From Limnephilus marmoratus (taxonomy: Eukaryota; Arthropoda; Insecta; Trichoptera; Limnephilidae): a stretch of DNA of 64,000 nt. Location: the NCBI GenBank assembly GCA_917880885.1, contig OU862909.1, positions 28,218,351 through 28,282,350 of the forward strand. The letters are read 5' to 3'. Each line of letters opens with the position of its first letter. Position 1 is the stretch's first letter. The notes under the pieces are model-generated. The model was not told where the DNA came from. It saw nothing but the letters and a program-made list of their open reading frames with translations, and did not search any database. The translations under genes and the position numbers were made by a program. Positions 33,187 to 44,130 of this stretch are shown in pieces.

Positions 33187-35250
33187 TGTCAGTGTTCAAG
33201 GTTTCTATTTAAATAAGAGCTTTTCGCATTGTGCTGTGCTTTATCTACTCTTGAATTGTCTGTTTTGACCTTCTGTTCCTTTATTTGTTTTTACCCTCTT
33301 GCACTCGAGTAGATTATTTAAATTTAAAAGCTTTTCGTAACATTTTGCAGTATGTCTATTCTTGAAGTCTCAATGTATGACCTTCTGTTGGAATTTTGTT
33401 GCATAATTACTAAAAACTCATTGTTTAAGTAATGCTGAATGATTTTTTTTTATGTTCTGTTGACATTTTGTAGAACAATAATATTACTTTTAACTTGAAC
33501 TTTGGTTTACATGTCCTTAAGTATTGTGATAGTTAGAATTTTTGATAAAACGGAAATTCAACCTTCAACATAACGATATAGATAACCTTCTTAGTTATTT
33601 TTTTTTCCTTTTTGATAGATCATAAAAATTAAAAGAAAAAACTTGTCGTCCAAAAATCCTAAATCCGTGTCAAAATAACACTTTGAAAAAAAAAGTTTAT
33701 CATAAAAAACCATTAGAGATTCAACTTTATTTTAGTTTTTTGCTTTTTTTATACAATCTTGTCAGGCCAAAAAAAAAAGGTATTGAAAAAAAAATTTATG
33801 TTTACATTTATAATCAATATATCACCAGTTATGGAACATATTTTCTCAAAATGATATTCACGGATTTTACATAAATAAAAATAAAATTCAACGTAATATA
33901 CAAATACTTGTATACCTTGTTTGAACGAAGGAAGAACCAAAGACAAATACATAAAAGAGAGTGAAAAACGGAAACACGAGGATTTTATCGGAAATTTTTA
34001 CCTTAAATTCGTTTTTCTGAAAACTCATTCGCACAAACCACATTTTTTTTCTTTCTGTCTCAAAGTTTTCAATTTCGTTACTTGATCTGACCAATCTGAA
34101 GCGTCAAACGGGTAAACGATATTTCCATGTTTAAAATCACATTATAATATAAAAGTAAAGAGAAACCATAAGAATCCGTGCCGAAGAATTCATTTTTTTG
34201 TGCAATAATCATAAACTTAAATACAGTAAATAGCACGGACACGTGTCAAATCCTGTCACTATCGTTTTTATATTAAATTTTAAAACGCTAGTGAATGATA
34301 CCTACCGGACGTGTCAAAACCACCAGTGAATTATATAAAAAAAATAAGTAACAGGAAGTGTAGTTTACATTTGTAAAATATAACTCTTCAAAAAAAATAT
34401 CCAGAAATTGATATAAGAACAAAAAAATCTCGTTTTAAAAGCTTGACATTTTTGTAACATTCCTGAAAATGGAACATTTGGAAGTGGCAAGTAGCTCCGA
34501 TACATTCTGCACCCGATGACGTCACTTAATATTTAGCTATATATAGACTGAGTTTAGATACTCGCTTGTACCTAGATTGCATGTTGTTGGAAATACTTTC
34601 GCAGAAGTAGTAAATGTGTTCAACTGCACAGAAGGCTATAATAACAAACCTCAATAATAATAATTAATGTTAGCATAATACAATACATTTTTTATTAGAT
34701 CATTATTTTGAAGTGTATTGTAACGTGCAAAGAGATAGAAAGAACTCATTTAAAATAATAACTATGCTTATCTAAACTTCTCCAATCAAAATCACCAAAA
34801 TAGCTTTAGATGTTTATAACGATTTTCTTTATGTCCTTTTGCCCCACCGTTCACATATTTTTATTGTATTTTTTTTCTTTCTCAAAAGAACTCTTATAAC
34901 TTATAAAAGAACTCTTATAACTTCTCCCAGATATCTAGAGCTAGTGGGGTTATGGCATTCGATATTGGCAGGCCGAAGAGCGTGGGATAGAAAAAAAAGA
35001 ACAGTTTAACGACTATTCTGGTCACGAAACAAGATATTGCTATTTCAAGCAGCAACTTAGCGATTCTGAATAGTGGTATTTCACCAGGGCGATACTTATG
35101 AAACAAATTTTGGTACATATTCCATAGTGGTGTCATTTGTAGTGGCAGATAAGAACCATGTAAATATTTAGGTGCTTTTATTTTCTGAATAAAGCTGCGT
35201 GAGGCTAGAGCTTTATAAAATATAAGCTCGGCTGTGATATTTCGGTACCA
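33187..35250. other. No recognisable gene; one CRE
   Basis: AT-rich with short frames. A CRE octamer lies at 34517-34524, about 20 bp before a CTATATATAG TATA-like element at 34539. The minus frame 34915-35334 shows no domain I recognise. Confidence 0.4.
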
Positions 35251-35254
35251 CCCT

Positions 35255-35480
35255 GCTTTGACGTCACAGGACAGCATATGTGTCTTGTGCGGGTCATGGT
35301 ATCGGTGGTCGATACGGTGTGGAGGTATGCGCAAGCGCAGGTTCCGGCCCGCACCCCCGCCCCAGCACCTCTCCGTCCAAATTCATTCACGGCGGTGCAC
35401 AATACGACACCTGCCGGCGCACGCGGTTGAAGGATGATTGACCTTCAAAATTATTTAAATTTATTATCAGTGACGTCACG
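35255..35480. promoter_or_regulatory. GC-rich patch bounded by two CREs
   Basis: TGACGTCA at 35259-35266 and 35471-35478. Between them are a TGCGCAAGCGCAG (NRF1/Ewg-like) at about 35328 and a C-rich stretch. This is composed like a promoter, but no gene can be assigned. Confidence 0.4.
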
Positions 35481-35884
35481 TAAGGTGTGTGGGGCGTATT
35501 GGTAGCGAGGGATGAGTAGGAACACGACTAATTTATCGTATGGGGAGCATTTCTGTTAGTCATTTACTGGATTTTAGGTATTTCGACCTGCAGGACTTCT
35601 TTGCTAATGGTCAATGGCCGGTGAGGAGAGCACTCCTGTTTCCAAATTGATTCGCTCGGCGTGTAGACATACATAATATTTCATATCAATTCAAACCTTA
35701 ATCCTTATTGTGGTGAATATTATAAATATTTTACACAATTTTTACATAGGTTTCACATTTCATTACTTACTCCTCCTGTGAGAAGTTTTGTCAACTTTAT
35801 AAATGTCTGATTTTCTGGTGGTTAATTAAAATAAAATGTATCTGTGACAAATCACACTAAGCGGAAAATGTTCTTATTGTTTGA
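35481..35884. other. No recognisable gene
   Basis: Nothing supported. Confidence 0.4.
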
Positions 35885-35907
35885 ACCACTATACTTTTTT
35901 ATATACG

Positions 35908-35945
35908 CCGACCGGTTTCGGAACAACCGTTCCTTCCTCAGGACA
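35908..35945 (-). ncRNA. Hammerhead ribozyme core
   Basis: Minus strand: CTGAGGA (35941-35935), hairpin GGAAC/GTTCC with loop GGTT, GAAA, CCGGTC then GG. Helix III is the short ACCGGU and H17 is C. All core positions fit. Confidence 0.78.
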
Positions 35946-36156
35946 AAATACAGATACTGTATTTGGAGGGTGGAGGCATGACTAGGGATAAGTGGAGAGT
36001 GGGGGAGGAGAAAGAACGGATGGTGAAAGGGAACATGTCTAAAATGGGACTGTAAGGTATTTTTTTTTGTTTATTGATAATGGACTAATTATTACTAATT
36101 ATTCCATTACCAAAAAATTAATTAATTGGACGATTTATTTATTTTTAAGTTGTCCA

Positions 36157-36798
36157 TACATATGAAATTGGCATTTTGTATGGGAGGAACGTAAAGTCGA
36201 TTTTTTTTAAATATATATTTATTTAATCAAAGTATGTACCATTGCTATCTATGCACTTTTGCCATCTCATAGGTAGTTCATCGATCCCTTTACTAAAAAA
36301 ATCCATTCGGACGGGAATCAATAAAATCTTTGAAAGCGGTTTGGACTGCCCCATCGGAGTTAAATTAACACCGCAGCCTGCAGCTAACTCGGACGTGGTT
36401 TGCGATGGATCCACTTACACAATAGCCTTCAATTCTTCATTATCAACTTTGGTCTCCGGCCGTCCACGGGGCTTGTTCTGCAGGTCGAAATTTCCAGAAC
36501 GAAAACGTTGGAACCTTTTCACCACCTTTAACCAACACATCATTAATCCTTCGAGCCGTTTCTGCACCACTGGTGCCACGGTGGAACTTGTACTCGTAAA
36601 TAACGCGATATTTCAAGTTTTCCATTTTGTAAACTAAGTGACGCAAAGAAAAAAAAACAATTAAGGAAAAAACAAATGAATAATAATTTTTTAAACACAA
36701 AAATACATGAGTAAATAGCTGTATAAATTTGAATTTGGAATTCCTAACCAAAGAGAAGATATTTGAGATCAAAGTTGCCAGTACGGCAAAACGCCAAT
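36157..36798 (-). mobile_element. Internally deleted mariner-like element
   Basis: TA duplication at 36157-36158 and 36797-36798. Ends are CATATGAAATTGGCATTTTG and (complement) CATATAAAATTGGCGTTTTG. At about 638 bp it is half the usual ~1.3 kb because the transposase centre is missing. Inserted in a PLE fragment. Confidence 0.82.
36223..36625 (-). pseudogene. mariner transposase, N- and C-terminal pieces
   Basis: Starts MENLKYRVIYEYKFHRGTSG followed by AETARRIND, the paired-type HTH start typical of mariner transposases, then after frame changes TKVDNEELKAIVEADPSQTT-like and SELAAGCGVN. It then jumps to KGIDELPMRWQKCIDSNGTY and FD, the usual mariner C-terminus. The DD34D catalytic core is deleted and there are frameshifts in the first half (around KGGEKVPTF). 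Such copies can be mobilised only in trans. Confidence 0.8.
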
Positions 36799-36966
36799 TT
36801 TATATGTAAGGAACTAATATTATATATTACTGTGTACACGGGAGTGGAGGTGTCCTATAGGGAAGGAGAAAGAACGGACTGTGAGAGCGGACGTGTCTAA
36901 GATGGGACGTAAGATACTATTTTTTGATTATTATTAATGAACTAATTATTATTAAGGGATTTCTTC

Positions 36967-37125
36967 ATTTTTAAGTTATCTAAGCGTTTTCTTTCATAGT
37001 TAATATGATGAATATTTATACCTGCGTATTTTTTTTCAAAATTATGATTATTTGTAATGTGGTTAACGAAATTGAAATACTTATTATTATTAAGACGTCG
37101 TAAATGTTCTTTAATTTGATTTGAT
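36967..37125 (-). pseudogene. GIY-YIG fragment of a PLE
   Basis: Minus-strand translation gives KLKEHLRRLNNNKY, FVNHITNNHNFEKKYAGINI and HHINYERKRLDNL. It aligns with the PLE endonuclease pieces at 38710-38898 (NHIIETNHSFEKK, ILHINHKGKHLDDLETLELK) and 60177-60692. Short and isolated. The catalytic GIY and YIG strands are missing, so it is a remnant. Confidence 0.65.
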
Positions 37126-37439
37126 TCTAATGTCGAAATTACGAGTTGGTTTTACGGGTGACCGGACAACTCAGAATCGTGCAACTTCAACACCTCTGTT
37201 GAAGAGTCCATTAAAAGTGATGTTTTGTTTTAAAATTTGGTTGAATTGGTTGTGTTAAGTTAGGTTATGAACTATTTTTTTGTCATAAATTTTGATACCT
37301 TTTCAAAGGAGTGTTGATGCCTCTTTGTTGAGTTGTCGTGGAACCATTTTTACGACATAAAATGAGGACCGGTCATTACATTTTAGCTAATTTACCACCC
37401 CCACCTCAACATTTAGTATTACATTCACCCACTTAGTAT

Positions 37440-37550
37440 TGTAATATCAAGTTAATATATTTGACTCTGATGATGGAATGGTTGTTCCAAAACCGGTCGG
37501 CTTAAATGCAAAATCTGATGGTTCAATCAAAGAAACATTGTTTCATTTTT
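37440..37550 (+). mobile_element. PLE 3' end with degraded hammerhead
   Basis: CTGATGA 37467-37473, stem TGGAA/TTCCA, then AAAC in place of GAAAC, and CCGGTCGGCTTAAATG. The G12 position is lost, so the ribozyme is probably inactive. A SINE-A copy follows immediately. Confidence 0.6.
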
Positions 37551-37872
37551 TCAATTTGGGAGGCGGGTATCGGTACCGCCAATACCTATAACCAACACCT
37601 CTGCCACACGTCACCCCCAGTGGTTCGCTACGTTTGGTGGTTTAGCAGGGGTGTCCGAGTTCATGGGGGTGAGGTCTAGGTCTTGGAGGTGGATGACAAG
37701 GACACACGGAACCCCAGATTCCTACCCACCCCTTAAACACTTTTCCTTGCCAGAACTCTCATCTCTTTCCTTTCCTAAAAAAAAAACCTCAACACAGCAT
37801 CCCCAAAGATGACATAGGCCCCGAGGGAATTTTTTTCCTACGGCCTCTTGTGTGGAGCTTATGTAAAAAAAA
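37548..37872 (+). mobile_element. SINE-A copy
   Basis: Starts TTTGGGAGGCGGGTATCGGT, runs through GTTCGCTACGTTTGGTGGTT, AGCAGGGGTGTCCGAGTTCA and CGAGGGAATTTTTTTCCTAC, and ends GTGTGGAGCTTATG plus poly-A. Confidence 0.78.
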
Positions 37873-38028
37873 ATTAAATTTTGTAAAAAATAATAAATAT
37901 TTAACAAGTTACCTTGCTCTAATCAAAGATAAAAATTATTTTATTAATATTTATTTTTGTAAGATTTTCAACATGCCTTTGTCCTGATATCACTTTTTAT
38001 CCATAATTTTTTTATTCTATTGACCACG

Positions 38029-38062
38029 TTTCACCAAAGTCCCATCAGGGCTTCAAAGTGTT
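38029..38062 (-). ncRNA. Strongly decayed hammerhead-like motif
   Basis: Minus strand: GCCCTGATGGGACTTTGGTG, then AAACGTGGTC. It keeps CTGATG, GAAAC and a possible UC cleavage site, but A9 is G and stem II is weak. Confidence 0.35.
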
Positions 38063-38165
38063 TATTTATTCTCCCATATCTTTATTTATAAATATTTGGG
38101 GTAGCAAATTTGCGGTAATTTTTGTGAATTTTTAATGTCACACCGCAAAATGTTTGCTTTCTACT

Positions 38166-38700
38166 GAAATAAGTATTTATAGGTATTCAATTTTAATTAC
38201 ACTATGCACTAAATTAAAAATAAAAACTTTAAAAAAAGTCGAGATAACCATTGTACGTAGCTAATCGACCAAAAACCAACAAACTAGTCCTACAGTGGTG
38301 TGACGTGAGATTACGCATTCTATGTTCATCATCATTGTTTATGATTCTGCACTATTCTTAATATTTTTATTGCAAGTCATTTCTAGTTAACATACATTTT
38401 CTTTTCCTTTACAAAAATAATTTTTTTTAATTGTATTTTTTATTTTAAAGGCAATATAGATGGTCGAGGGTTTTGGTAGGAGACAAGTGGCTACGAAATG
38501 TATGAGAGTGGACCGGTATTAGAAGTGTGGAGGAGCTATTACGGGCAGCGCAAGATACAGATACATTTACCAGAGTGATCGCCAACGTCGGGGGGACCTG
38601 ATAAAGCACACGACGAAGATGATTTTTAAAAAAAAATTATTTATTTATCTATATAAAGTATGTATGTTTATTTTGGGTTTTTCGGTGCCTGTCTCACTGG
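38166..38700. other. No recognisable gene
   Basis: Nothing certain. A short non-AT-rich stretch at 38500-38620 has no frame I can identify. Confidence 0.4.
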
Positions 38701-38709
38701 GATATACCT

Positions 38710-38898
38710 GTGTTAAATATACATTTAAGGTGTCATGATAATAATAATTTTTCTGTGTTCGCTAACCATATCATTGAAACTAACCATAGTTTTGAAAAAA
38801 AAAATACGCAGATAAATATTCTTCATATTAATCATAAAGGAAAACATTTAGATGACTTAGAAACCTTGGAATTAAAAAAATCCCTTAAAAATAATTAA
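38710..38898 (+). pseudogene. GIY-YIG endonuclease C-terminal fragment of a PLE
   Basis: Sixty-two codons with HLRCHDNNNFSVFANHIIET, NHSFEKKNTQINILHINHKG and LDDLETLELKK. The motif order (HLR, FANH..ETNH, LH.N, L..LE.LE.KK) matches the last part of the PLE endonuclease at 60177-60692. The upstream catalytic strands are absent. The frame ends at a normal-looking position (LKKSLKNN), so it may be the original C-terminus of this family. Confidence 0.75.
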
Positions 38899-39057
38899 TC
38901 TATTATCAACAAACAAAAAATATTGTCTTATAGCCCAATCATGGATATTTTCCCCTACCCACCCACTCTTCATTAATACCTAGCAACGGCTCCACCCCTA
39001 CCATAATAATACATTGTTCCCATCCATATTTCAAAACTGTCAAATCAGTATACATTT

Positions 39058-39100
39058 GCCCTGAAGAAGGAACGTTCGTTCTGAAACCGGTCGGATTTAC
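39058..39100 (+). ncRNA. Hammerhead ribozyme core
   Basis: CTGAAGA 39061-39067, hairpin GGAAC/GTTCT (one G-U pair) with loop GTTC, GAAA, CCGGTC then GG. All conserved core positions are present. Confidence 0.75.
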
Positions 39101-39497
39101 TCAAAAGTGGTTCAAACATAGTTTGAAATTAAATTTTTCATTTATCTATAATGGATAACCACAAAGTTACATTCAAAAGTATACTTGTATCATTGTTATT
39201 TTTTTCCTTTTCCTCAAAGAAGGCCGTAAGTAAGACACGTTCCCCCAGAGTCTATCTCATCTTTGGGGATGCTGAGTTGTGAGAGAGGCGTTGCGTGGTC
39301 AGAGAGGGTCTGACCAGATAAGTAAAACGGTCAACCTCAACCGGTCTCTCCAGATTCATCCCACTACGCAATTGGTTGGCAAGACGCATTCTCCGCAAAA
39401 CCCAGGACAAACCTCACCCCATGAACCCCAGGGCACCCCTGCTCATGAAACGTGATGACTCATTTGAGGTGTCCTATTCCAGAGATGTTGGTTATAG

Positions 39498-40690
39498 CCC
39501 ATTCACATGATTCATTTATCGTTAATTTCGTGATTTCATTCGGCCTCTTTCCCTCGAAATGAACCGTGTGAACACGAAAGTGAATAGAGACAGTGCCGAA
39601 TGAAGCATTCCAACAATGTTGGAATGCTTCCTTCGGCACTGTTCACTCGCAACCGGAATTTAACATCACGTGACGCGAATGATGTGTGTGAACACTCAAG
39701 TGAACAGTCTTTCACTCGCAAATCAGTCGGCCGAAATGTTCTGGCGTAAGGACGAGTAGCCGGAGCGGCTTAAACGTCAAAATGCTCATTTTAGTTCGCT
39801 TTTCGAAATAACTCCTACACGTCTCATAGAAATCGTTGTTTCTCCCTTACTATCATAGTGAAAAATATGATCTAAACGGTATTGGCAAGAGAAAATAATG
39901 TTCTATATATTCAATATAACAATTAACCACAAAAGAATACGAATGTTCACTTCTATGAAACCAAAGTTTCTGATCGAATTTGAAACAAAAATTATGAAAC
40001 ATTGTGAATTTTTTATGAATTATTTTTATATGAAACGACAAAAAAGTGAGGTGACAGAAACGTTTATAATTTATTTGTCCAACAAAATAGGTGTGTGTTT
40101 TTATATATTTTTTTGTTACCAGTAATTTTAGTTAGAATAAAAGCAAGTAGAGCCATTTTTTAAACTTTTAAAAGTTTACATTAAAAATTATTCTATTTAT
40201 AAAATTACGTGGTTATTTCTAATAATAAATTTTGAAAGCATATTTCATCACCTTTCCAAAACAGTTTTTAGTTTTTGAATACGTTAATAAATATTCCATT
40301 TATATGGATTTTATTGCAAGCCGAGGCCTATTTTGGAATAAAAATATTTTCATGGTGCAAAAATATTGGTAGATATCAGTTTTCAGGTTATTATTTAACC
40401 ATGTGTTCATTTTATGGTGCTGAAATTTATTTACTGTTTACAAGAATCGCCAATTTCTCGTAATTTAGTTCGACGTTATCGGAAATGTCAATTGAAATCG
40501 TAAATATTCCCGAACTTAGCCGTCAGCGCCGGACGAATTCCAATGCGGCCGCGACTACTCTCTACGACTTCGTAGCGAGAATGTCGAGTGAACTCTTCCT
40601 TCGAAGGAACCGTCTGAACACTCGGTGAAACGAGAATGGAACATTTCATCGAGTAAACCTTCATCCGAGTGAACCTTGTGACTTCAGCAT
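39498..40690. mobile_element. Unclassified insertion within SINE-A
   Basis: About 1.2 kb with GTGAAC/GTTCAC-rich ends (CATTCACATGATTCATTTAT on the left; GAGTGAACCTTGTGACTTC on the right), suggesting degenerate inverted termini. The interior is AT-rich and holds only short frames (up to 75 codons). Superfamily unknown. Confidence 0.45.
39591..39641. repeat. Palindrome
   Basis: CAGTGCCGAA...GAAGCATTCCAACA and its complement, with single unpaired bases. About 24-bp arms meet at ACAATGT. Confidence 0.9.
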
Positions 40691-41435
40691 TATTAAACTA
40701 ATGGTTTCCGGGACGGCGGTATCCACACCCGCCTCTCAAATTGAAATTACACGTTTTATGGTTGCATTAAAACCTGACAAGTGCAGTGTCAGAACCGTAA
40801 GAGCTTTGATCTCGGTCGGGAGGTAGCAGAGCAGCACAAAATAGTGTAATAATCGAATAATGTTAAATTAATTAACCCTAATAGGCCACTTGCATGGATT
40901 TCATAACGACTTGGAAAAAAATCGTGTGGATAGATTTTATTACTAAGATTACGAAAAATTTTTGGTAAAATTTTTTAGAAATGTACAGTTTTTTTTTTCT
41001 TTTTAAATAAATAAAACCATTATTTAGGCTCGTGACGGTCACTACCTGAAAATGTCCCGTCTCCGAAAATGTTCCTATTAATTTTGTAAAATTCCACCCT
41101 GATTTTTATTTTATATGGCAACACTTTGATTTCATACGAATTTTTGAATTTGACATTCACTAGATTTATTGCTTGTTCTCCGCGAACTTATCATTTGGTT
41201 TGACTTTTTGACAGATGTTGTGAAGAGAACCCCGTACATTTATGTTGTCTGCATGTGTTTTAGAGGTATAATGGTAATGGTGTTGATTTTAACATATTAT
41301 TGTAATATTCTTATTATTATTATAATTTACAAGTACAAATATATTACATTGGATTTATTAATATAGACGTTGAACATTATAATGATTTATGATCAATAAG
41401 ATGGATCAAGGAAAAAAATATTTAAGAGATAATAA

Positions 41436-41520
41436 TAATAAATAATAAATTTGGACAACTTATATAGCGCTGTTTTTGCGAAAAATCGCCTCAAGAGCGC
41501 TGTACAAATTAGCTTGGATT
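41436..41520 (-). repeat. L2/CR1-type retroposon 3' tail, minus strand
   Basis: Minus strand reads TACAGCGCTCTTGAGGCGAT, CAGCGCTATATAAGTTG and (ATT)n, matching the tail at 27215-27292. It marks one edge of the segment missing from the other element copy. Confidence 0.5.
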
Positions 41521-41535
41521 TTACATTAGAATTTA

Positions 41536-41880
41536 CTTAACTTAGGAGGCTAGATAACAACTCGTCTTGCAGCTATCAAGCGCATGGATTATTGGAATTC
41601 TAGCCCCCCGGTAAATTAAATAAAATAAAATATCTTTTTATATGTACGTATTTTAATTTACTTAACTATGTAGGGAGCCAGATAACCACTCGTCTTGCAG
41701 CTATCAAGCGCATGGATTGTTGGAATTCTAGCCCCCCAATAAATCAAATAAAATAAAATATCTTTTTATATGTACGTATTTTAATTTACTTAACCATGTA
41801 GGAGGCTAGATAACAACTCGTCTTGCAGCTATCAAGCGCATGGATTATTGGAATTCTTGCCCCCCAATAATACATTTACC
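41536..41880 (+). repeat. Three tandem copies of a 128-bp unit
   Basis: The phrase AGATAACAACTCGTCTTGCA occurs at 41552, 41680 (one change) and 41808, a 128-bp period. Each unit continues with GCTATCAAGCGCATGGATT and a CCCCCC block. The copies differ at few positions. Confidence 0.92.
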
Positions 41881-42235
41881 TTATGTATTTAGTAATCTAC
41901 GTAACATCCTTAGTCTAAATTAATCTAACTTAATCTAACTTAATCTACTTAATCTAACTTAACCTAACTTAATCTTACTCACACATACTCAAAACCTATA
42001 TTTAATAAATCTGCAGTTCATAACAATAGTTGCAAAGAAACCATAAAAATAACATGTAATCAACGCTAACGAAAATGTATATACTCGTAATACACTGTAA
42101 TAATTGTCACTATGAACTATTATTATTGATTGTTGTTTTAAACACTGTCTCTTAGGTATTTTATTTTGTCATTTATCACTCCATACGTACGGCACTGGTA
42201 GAAACCGAAGGGCGCGGGTTCAGTCCGATGACTTC

Positions 42236-42574
42236 CTAGTCCATGTGCTTAGGGGCGGGGGGCAGGCGCGGGCGGTTGGCAGCGGGGGCAGCTAGGGATG
42301 TAGAGATTGCAGAGGTCATCAGTTTGTTTTCTTCTCTGGTGCGTTTCTTAGAAGGCCGCTTCGGTGGCCCACACACCGAACGGGTCATATGGTCCACAGT
42401 CGTAAATACAGCGACTGCGGGCGGAGCGGCGAGCAGCGGGGGTTGCAGTAAAGGTGCGGGGTGCGCAGGGGTATGACACCCAACGACCGAACAAATGACC
42501 ACATCTGGTGAATGTTCGCTACCCATCCTGGGTTTTAAATATTTTTGGTATGCGTCGTTATTCTCCTGTGCCAT
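42236..42574 (-). CDS. GC-rich ORF, possibly a captured coding fragment
   Basis: 112 codons on the minus strand. It contains a proline/alanine-rich stretch (HPAPLLQPPLLAAPPAVAVF), then DHMTRSVCGPPKRPSKKRTR with a basic cluster, then EENKLMTSAI. The segment is far more GC-rich than its surroundings and lies in the part of the TIR element absent from copy 2, so it came with an insertion. The KKRTREEN...L(M/I)..A pattern faintly recalls MADF/BESS or SANT-like regulators, but I cannot assign a family. It may equally be a noncoding GC-rich repeat. Confidence 0.25.
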   Translation of the reverse strand: MAQENNDAYQKYLKPRMGSEHSPDVVICSVVGCHTPAHPAPLLQPPLLAAPPAVAVFTTVDHMTRSVCGPPKRPSKKRTREENKLMTSAISTSLAAPAANRPRLPPAPKHMD

Positions 42575-42806
42575 TCGTGTGGAAAACGTTTTTTTTTTTT
42601 TTTAATGATTTTCGGCTATGTAATTATCGTTTTTTCGCACCCATAAAATTATGTCCCGTCTTTCCGGTTTATAAAAAATGCTCTGATTTATTGGATTGAA
42701 ATTTTCAAAAAATCGCCAGCGTTTCAAAAATACAATTTAAAAAAAAAAACGGAATGTTAGAATATTTGCCTTAACCGGAATTTTTTTTAATGTGATGCAA
42801 GTGGCC

Positions 42807-43455
42807 TATTATGGTTTATCCCTTTAAAGAGCACAATCAGGTTAAGTAAAGAATAACTGGTATTGGGCTCGTTTCACATCTCATTTTCTTAGTATTGTAT
42901 TGAGATATTATAAGAGCCGAGATAAAACTTGATCATATGGAGTAGATAAATAGGAAGGTTGTAATAAAACATTTCGTATTATACACACTGGTGCAATCAG
43001 TAATATAATTACAGGTAAACTAACTGGTTATGTGTAATTATTAAATGAGAGGGTAATGAGTTTGATCTGCGTACTTAACTGATGATTAAGACGAAACGGA
43101 AATGGTTATTGAAATTCTAAAACTAATTGAACACGGTGGGAAATCTATCACTTTGAAGAATATGAGTGTGTGAGAAATGTGTATTGCAAGGATTTGCTAA
43201 TAAAATTCATTAATTTGATTAATTGGCGCATTTAAGACAGAGGTACCAAGTCGACACTAAAACAATTCCGCTAGACATGTTGCATTCCGTTATAAAAATA
43301 TTTTCTTAGCAGTAGTTATATTCTATTTTATTAATATACACAATGGACAAAGGGTGTACGTCCAACCACATGAAACATAAAAAAAATGTAGGTATCTGGT
43401 TGGGGCAATTCTAACTCGAATCCGTTCGCAAAGCGGGAATGAGCGCATGCTAAAT
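42807..43455. other. No recognisable gene
   Basis: Nothing supported. Confidence 0.5.
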
Positions 43456-43459
43456 AAAT

Positions 43460-44130
43460 TAAAGTAGAAATTGTACAAAGGACAATTATTAAAATTATAT
43501 TAAAAAAATCCTTAGACTACCCAACAGAACGCCTGTTTGAAGAATTTCAAGTACCCACATTTAAAGATTTATATATTAAAAATTCATTGATTCAAATAAT
43601 AAAGGAAAAAGATAAATATCCATTTTTAAATGAAAACAGAACTCGACTTAAACATGTTTTTCTATGCCCAAAACTAAATACGTCTTTTGCACAGCATCAT
43701 TATACTTACCAGGGAAGAACTTTTTTCAATCGTCTACCAGAAGAAATCAGAAGCATTAATGATAAAACCCGAATACTGCTCTCTGTCAAGAGACATTTTA
43801 AAAATATTCTTAAAAAAAAACTACTGTCAATTAATCTTACAAATATCCTTAGTTTTCCATTATATTCTTTCTTTTTTTAAAAAACATCACACCATTATCA
43901 AATAAATACTGCAGCTCACATATATTTATACAATTAATTATTTAAGTACTAACTTATAACTAATAACTAATAGCATTATGTACACTCCCCTTCCATACAC
44001 AAGCAAATTCTTTAAATGGAAGGGTAGTAAAAAAAAATACCTGTAAAAAAATATATATTTGTTGTAAAATTGTAATTATAATAAATGTTTCAATAAATAT
44101 ATAAAAAAAAAATAAAAAAAATAAACAATT
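43460..44130 (+). mobile_element. LINE (CR1/Jockey-group) 3' end
   Basis: C-terminal coding frame plus a 3'UTR with an inverted repeat CCCTTCCAT...ATGGAAGGG (43988-44026) and an A-rich tail at about 44100-44125. 5' truncated. Confidence 0.72.
43461..43880 (+). pseudogene. LINE ORF2 C-terminal fragment
   Basis: Open from the truncation point: EIVQRTIIKIILKKSLDYPT, RLFEEFQVPTFKDLY, then ENRTRLKHVFLCPKLNTSFA, YQGRTFFNRLPEEIRS and LSVKRHFKNILKK. The Q...IIKIIL....(Y/F)PT..LF.EF.V....LY pattern, and the final FN.LP..IR.....F...LK, are typical of the C-terminal end of CR1/Jockey-group ORF2. About 140 residues remain intact to a natural stop; the RT is missing. Confidence 0.78.

Larger units (their letters stand above)
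35885..37185 (-). mobile_element. PLE 3' fragments, duplicated, with an inserted mariner
   Basis: The minus-strand PLE end (GTATATAAAAAAGTATAGTG tail, hammerhead, 3'UTR) covers 35885-36157. A second, diverged copy of the same 3'UTR (GGAGAAAGAACGGAC, GTGTCTAAGATGGGACGTAA) runs from about 36836 and continues into a GIY-YIG fragment. The mariner at 36159-36796 lies between the two. Confidence 0.7.
38710..39130 (+). mobile_element. PLE 3' fragment with hammerhead
   Basis: End of the GIY-YIG frame, a ~160-bp 3'UTR, a hammerhead core and the CAAAAGTGGTTCAAAC end. Confidence 0.75.
39225..40745 (-). mobile_element. SINE-A copy split by a ~1.2-kb insertion
   Basis: 3' two-thirds at 39225-39497 (GGGGATGCTGAGTTG, CAAACCTCACCCCATGAACC, GAGATGTTGGTTAT). 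The remaining head is at about 40695-40742 (AATGGTTTCCGGGACGGCGG, CGCCTCTCAAATTGA). These join in register once 39498-40690 is removed. Confidence 0.7.
40884..42806. mobile_element. TIR DNA element (GGCCACTTGCAT ends), copy 1
   Basis: AATAGGCCACTTGCAT at the left is inverted at the right (ATGCAAGTGGCCTATT). TA on each side would fit a TA duplication. A second copy in opposite orientation starts at 63482 and lacks the segment 41436-42537. No transposase is seen. Confidence 0.7.

Noticed and set aside
34915..35334. 139-codon minus frame as a gene
   Set aside because: No recognisable domain, crosses a GC-rich/AT-rich border, and has no splice or conservation evidence.
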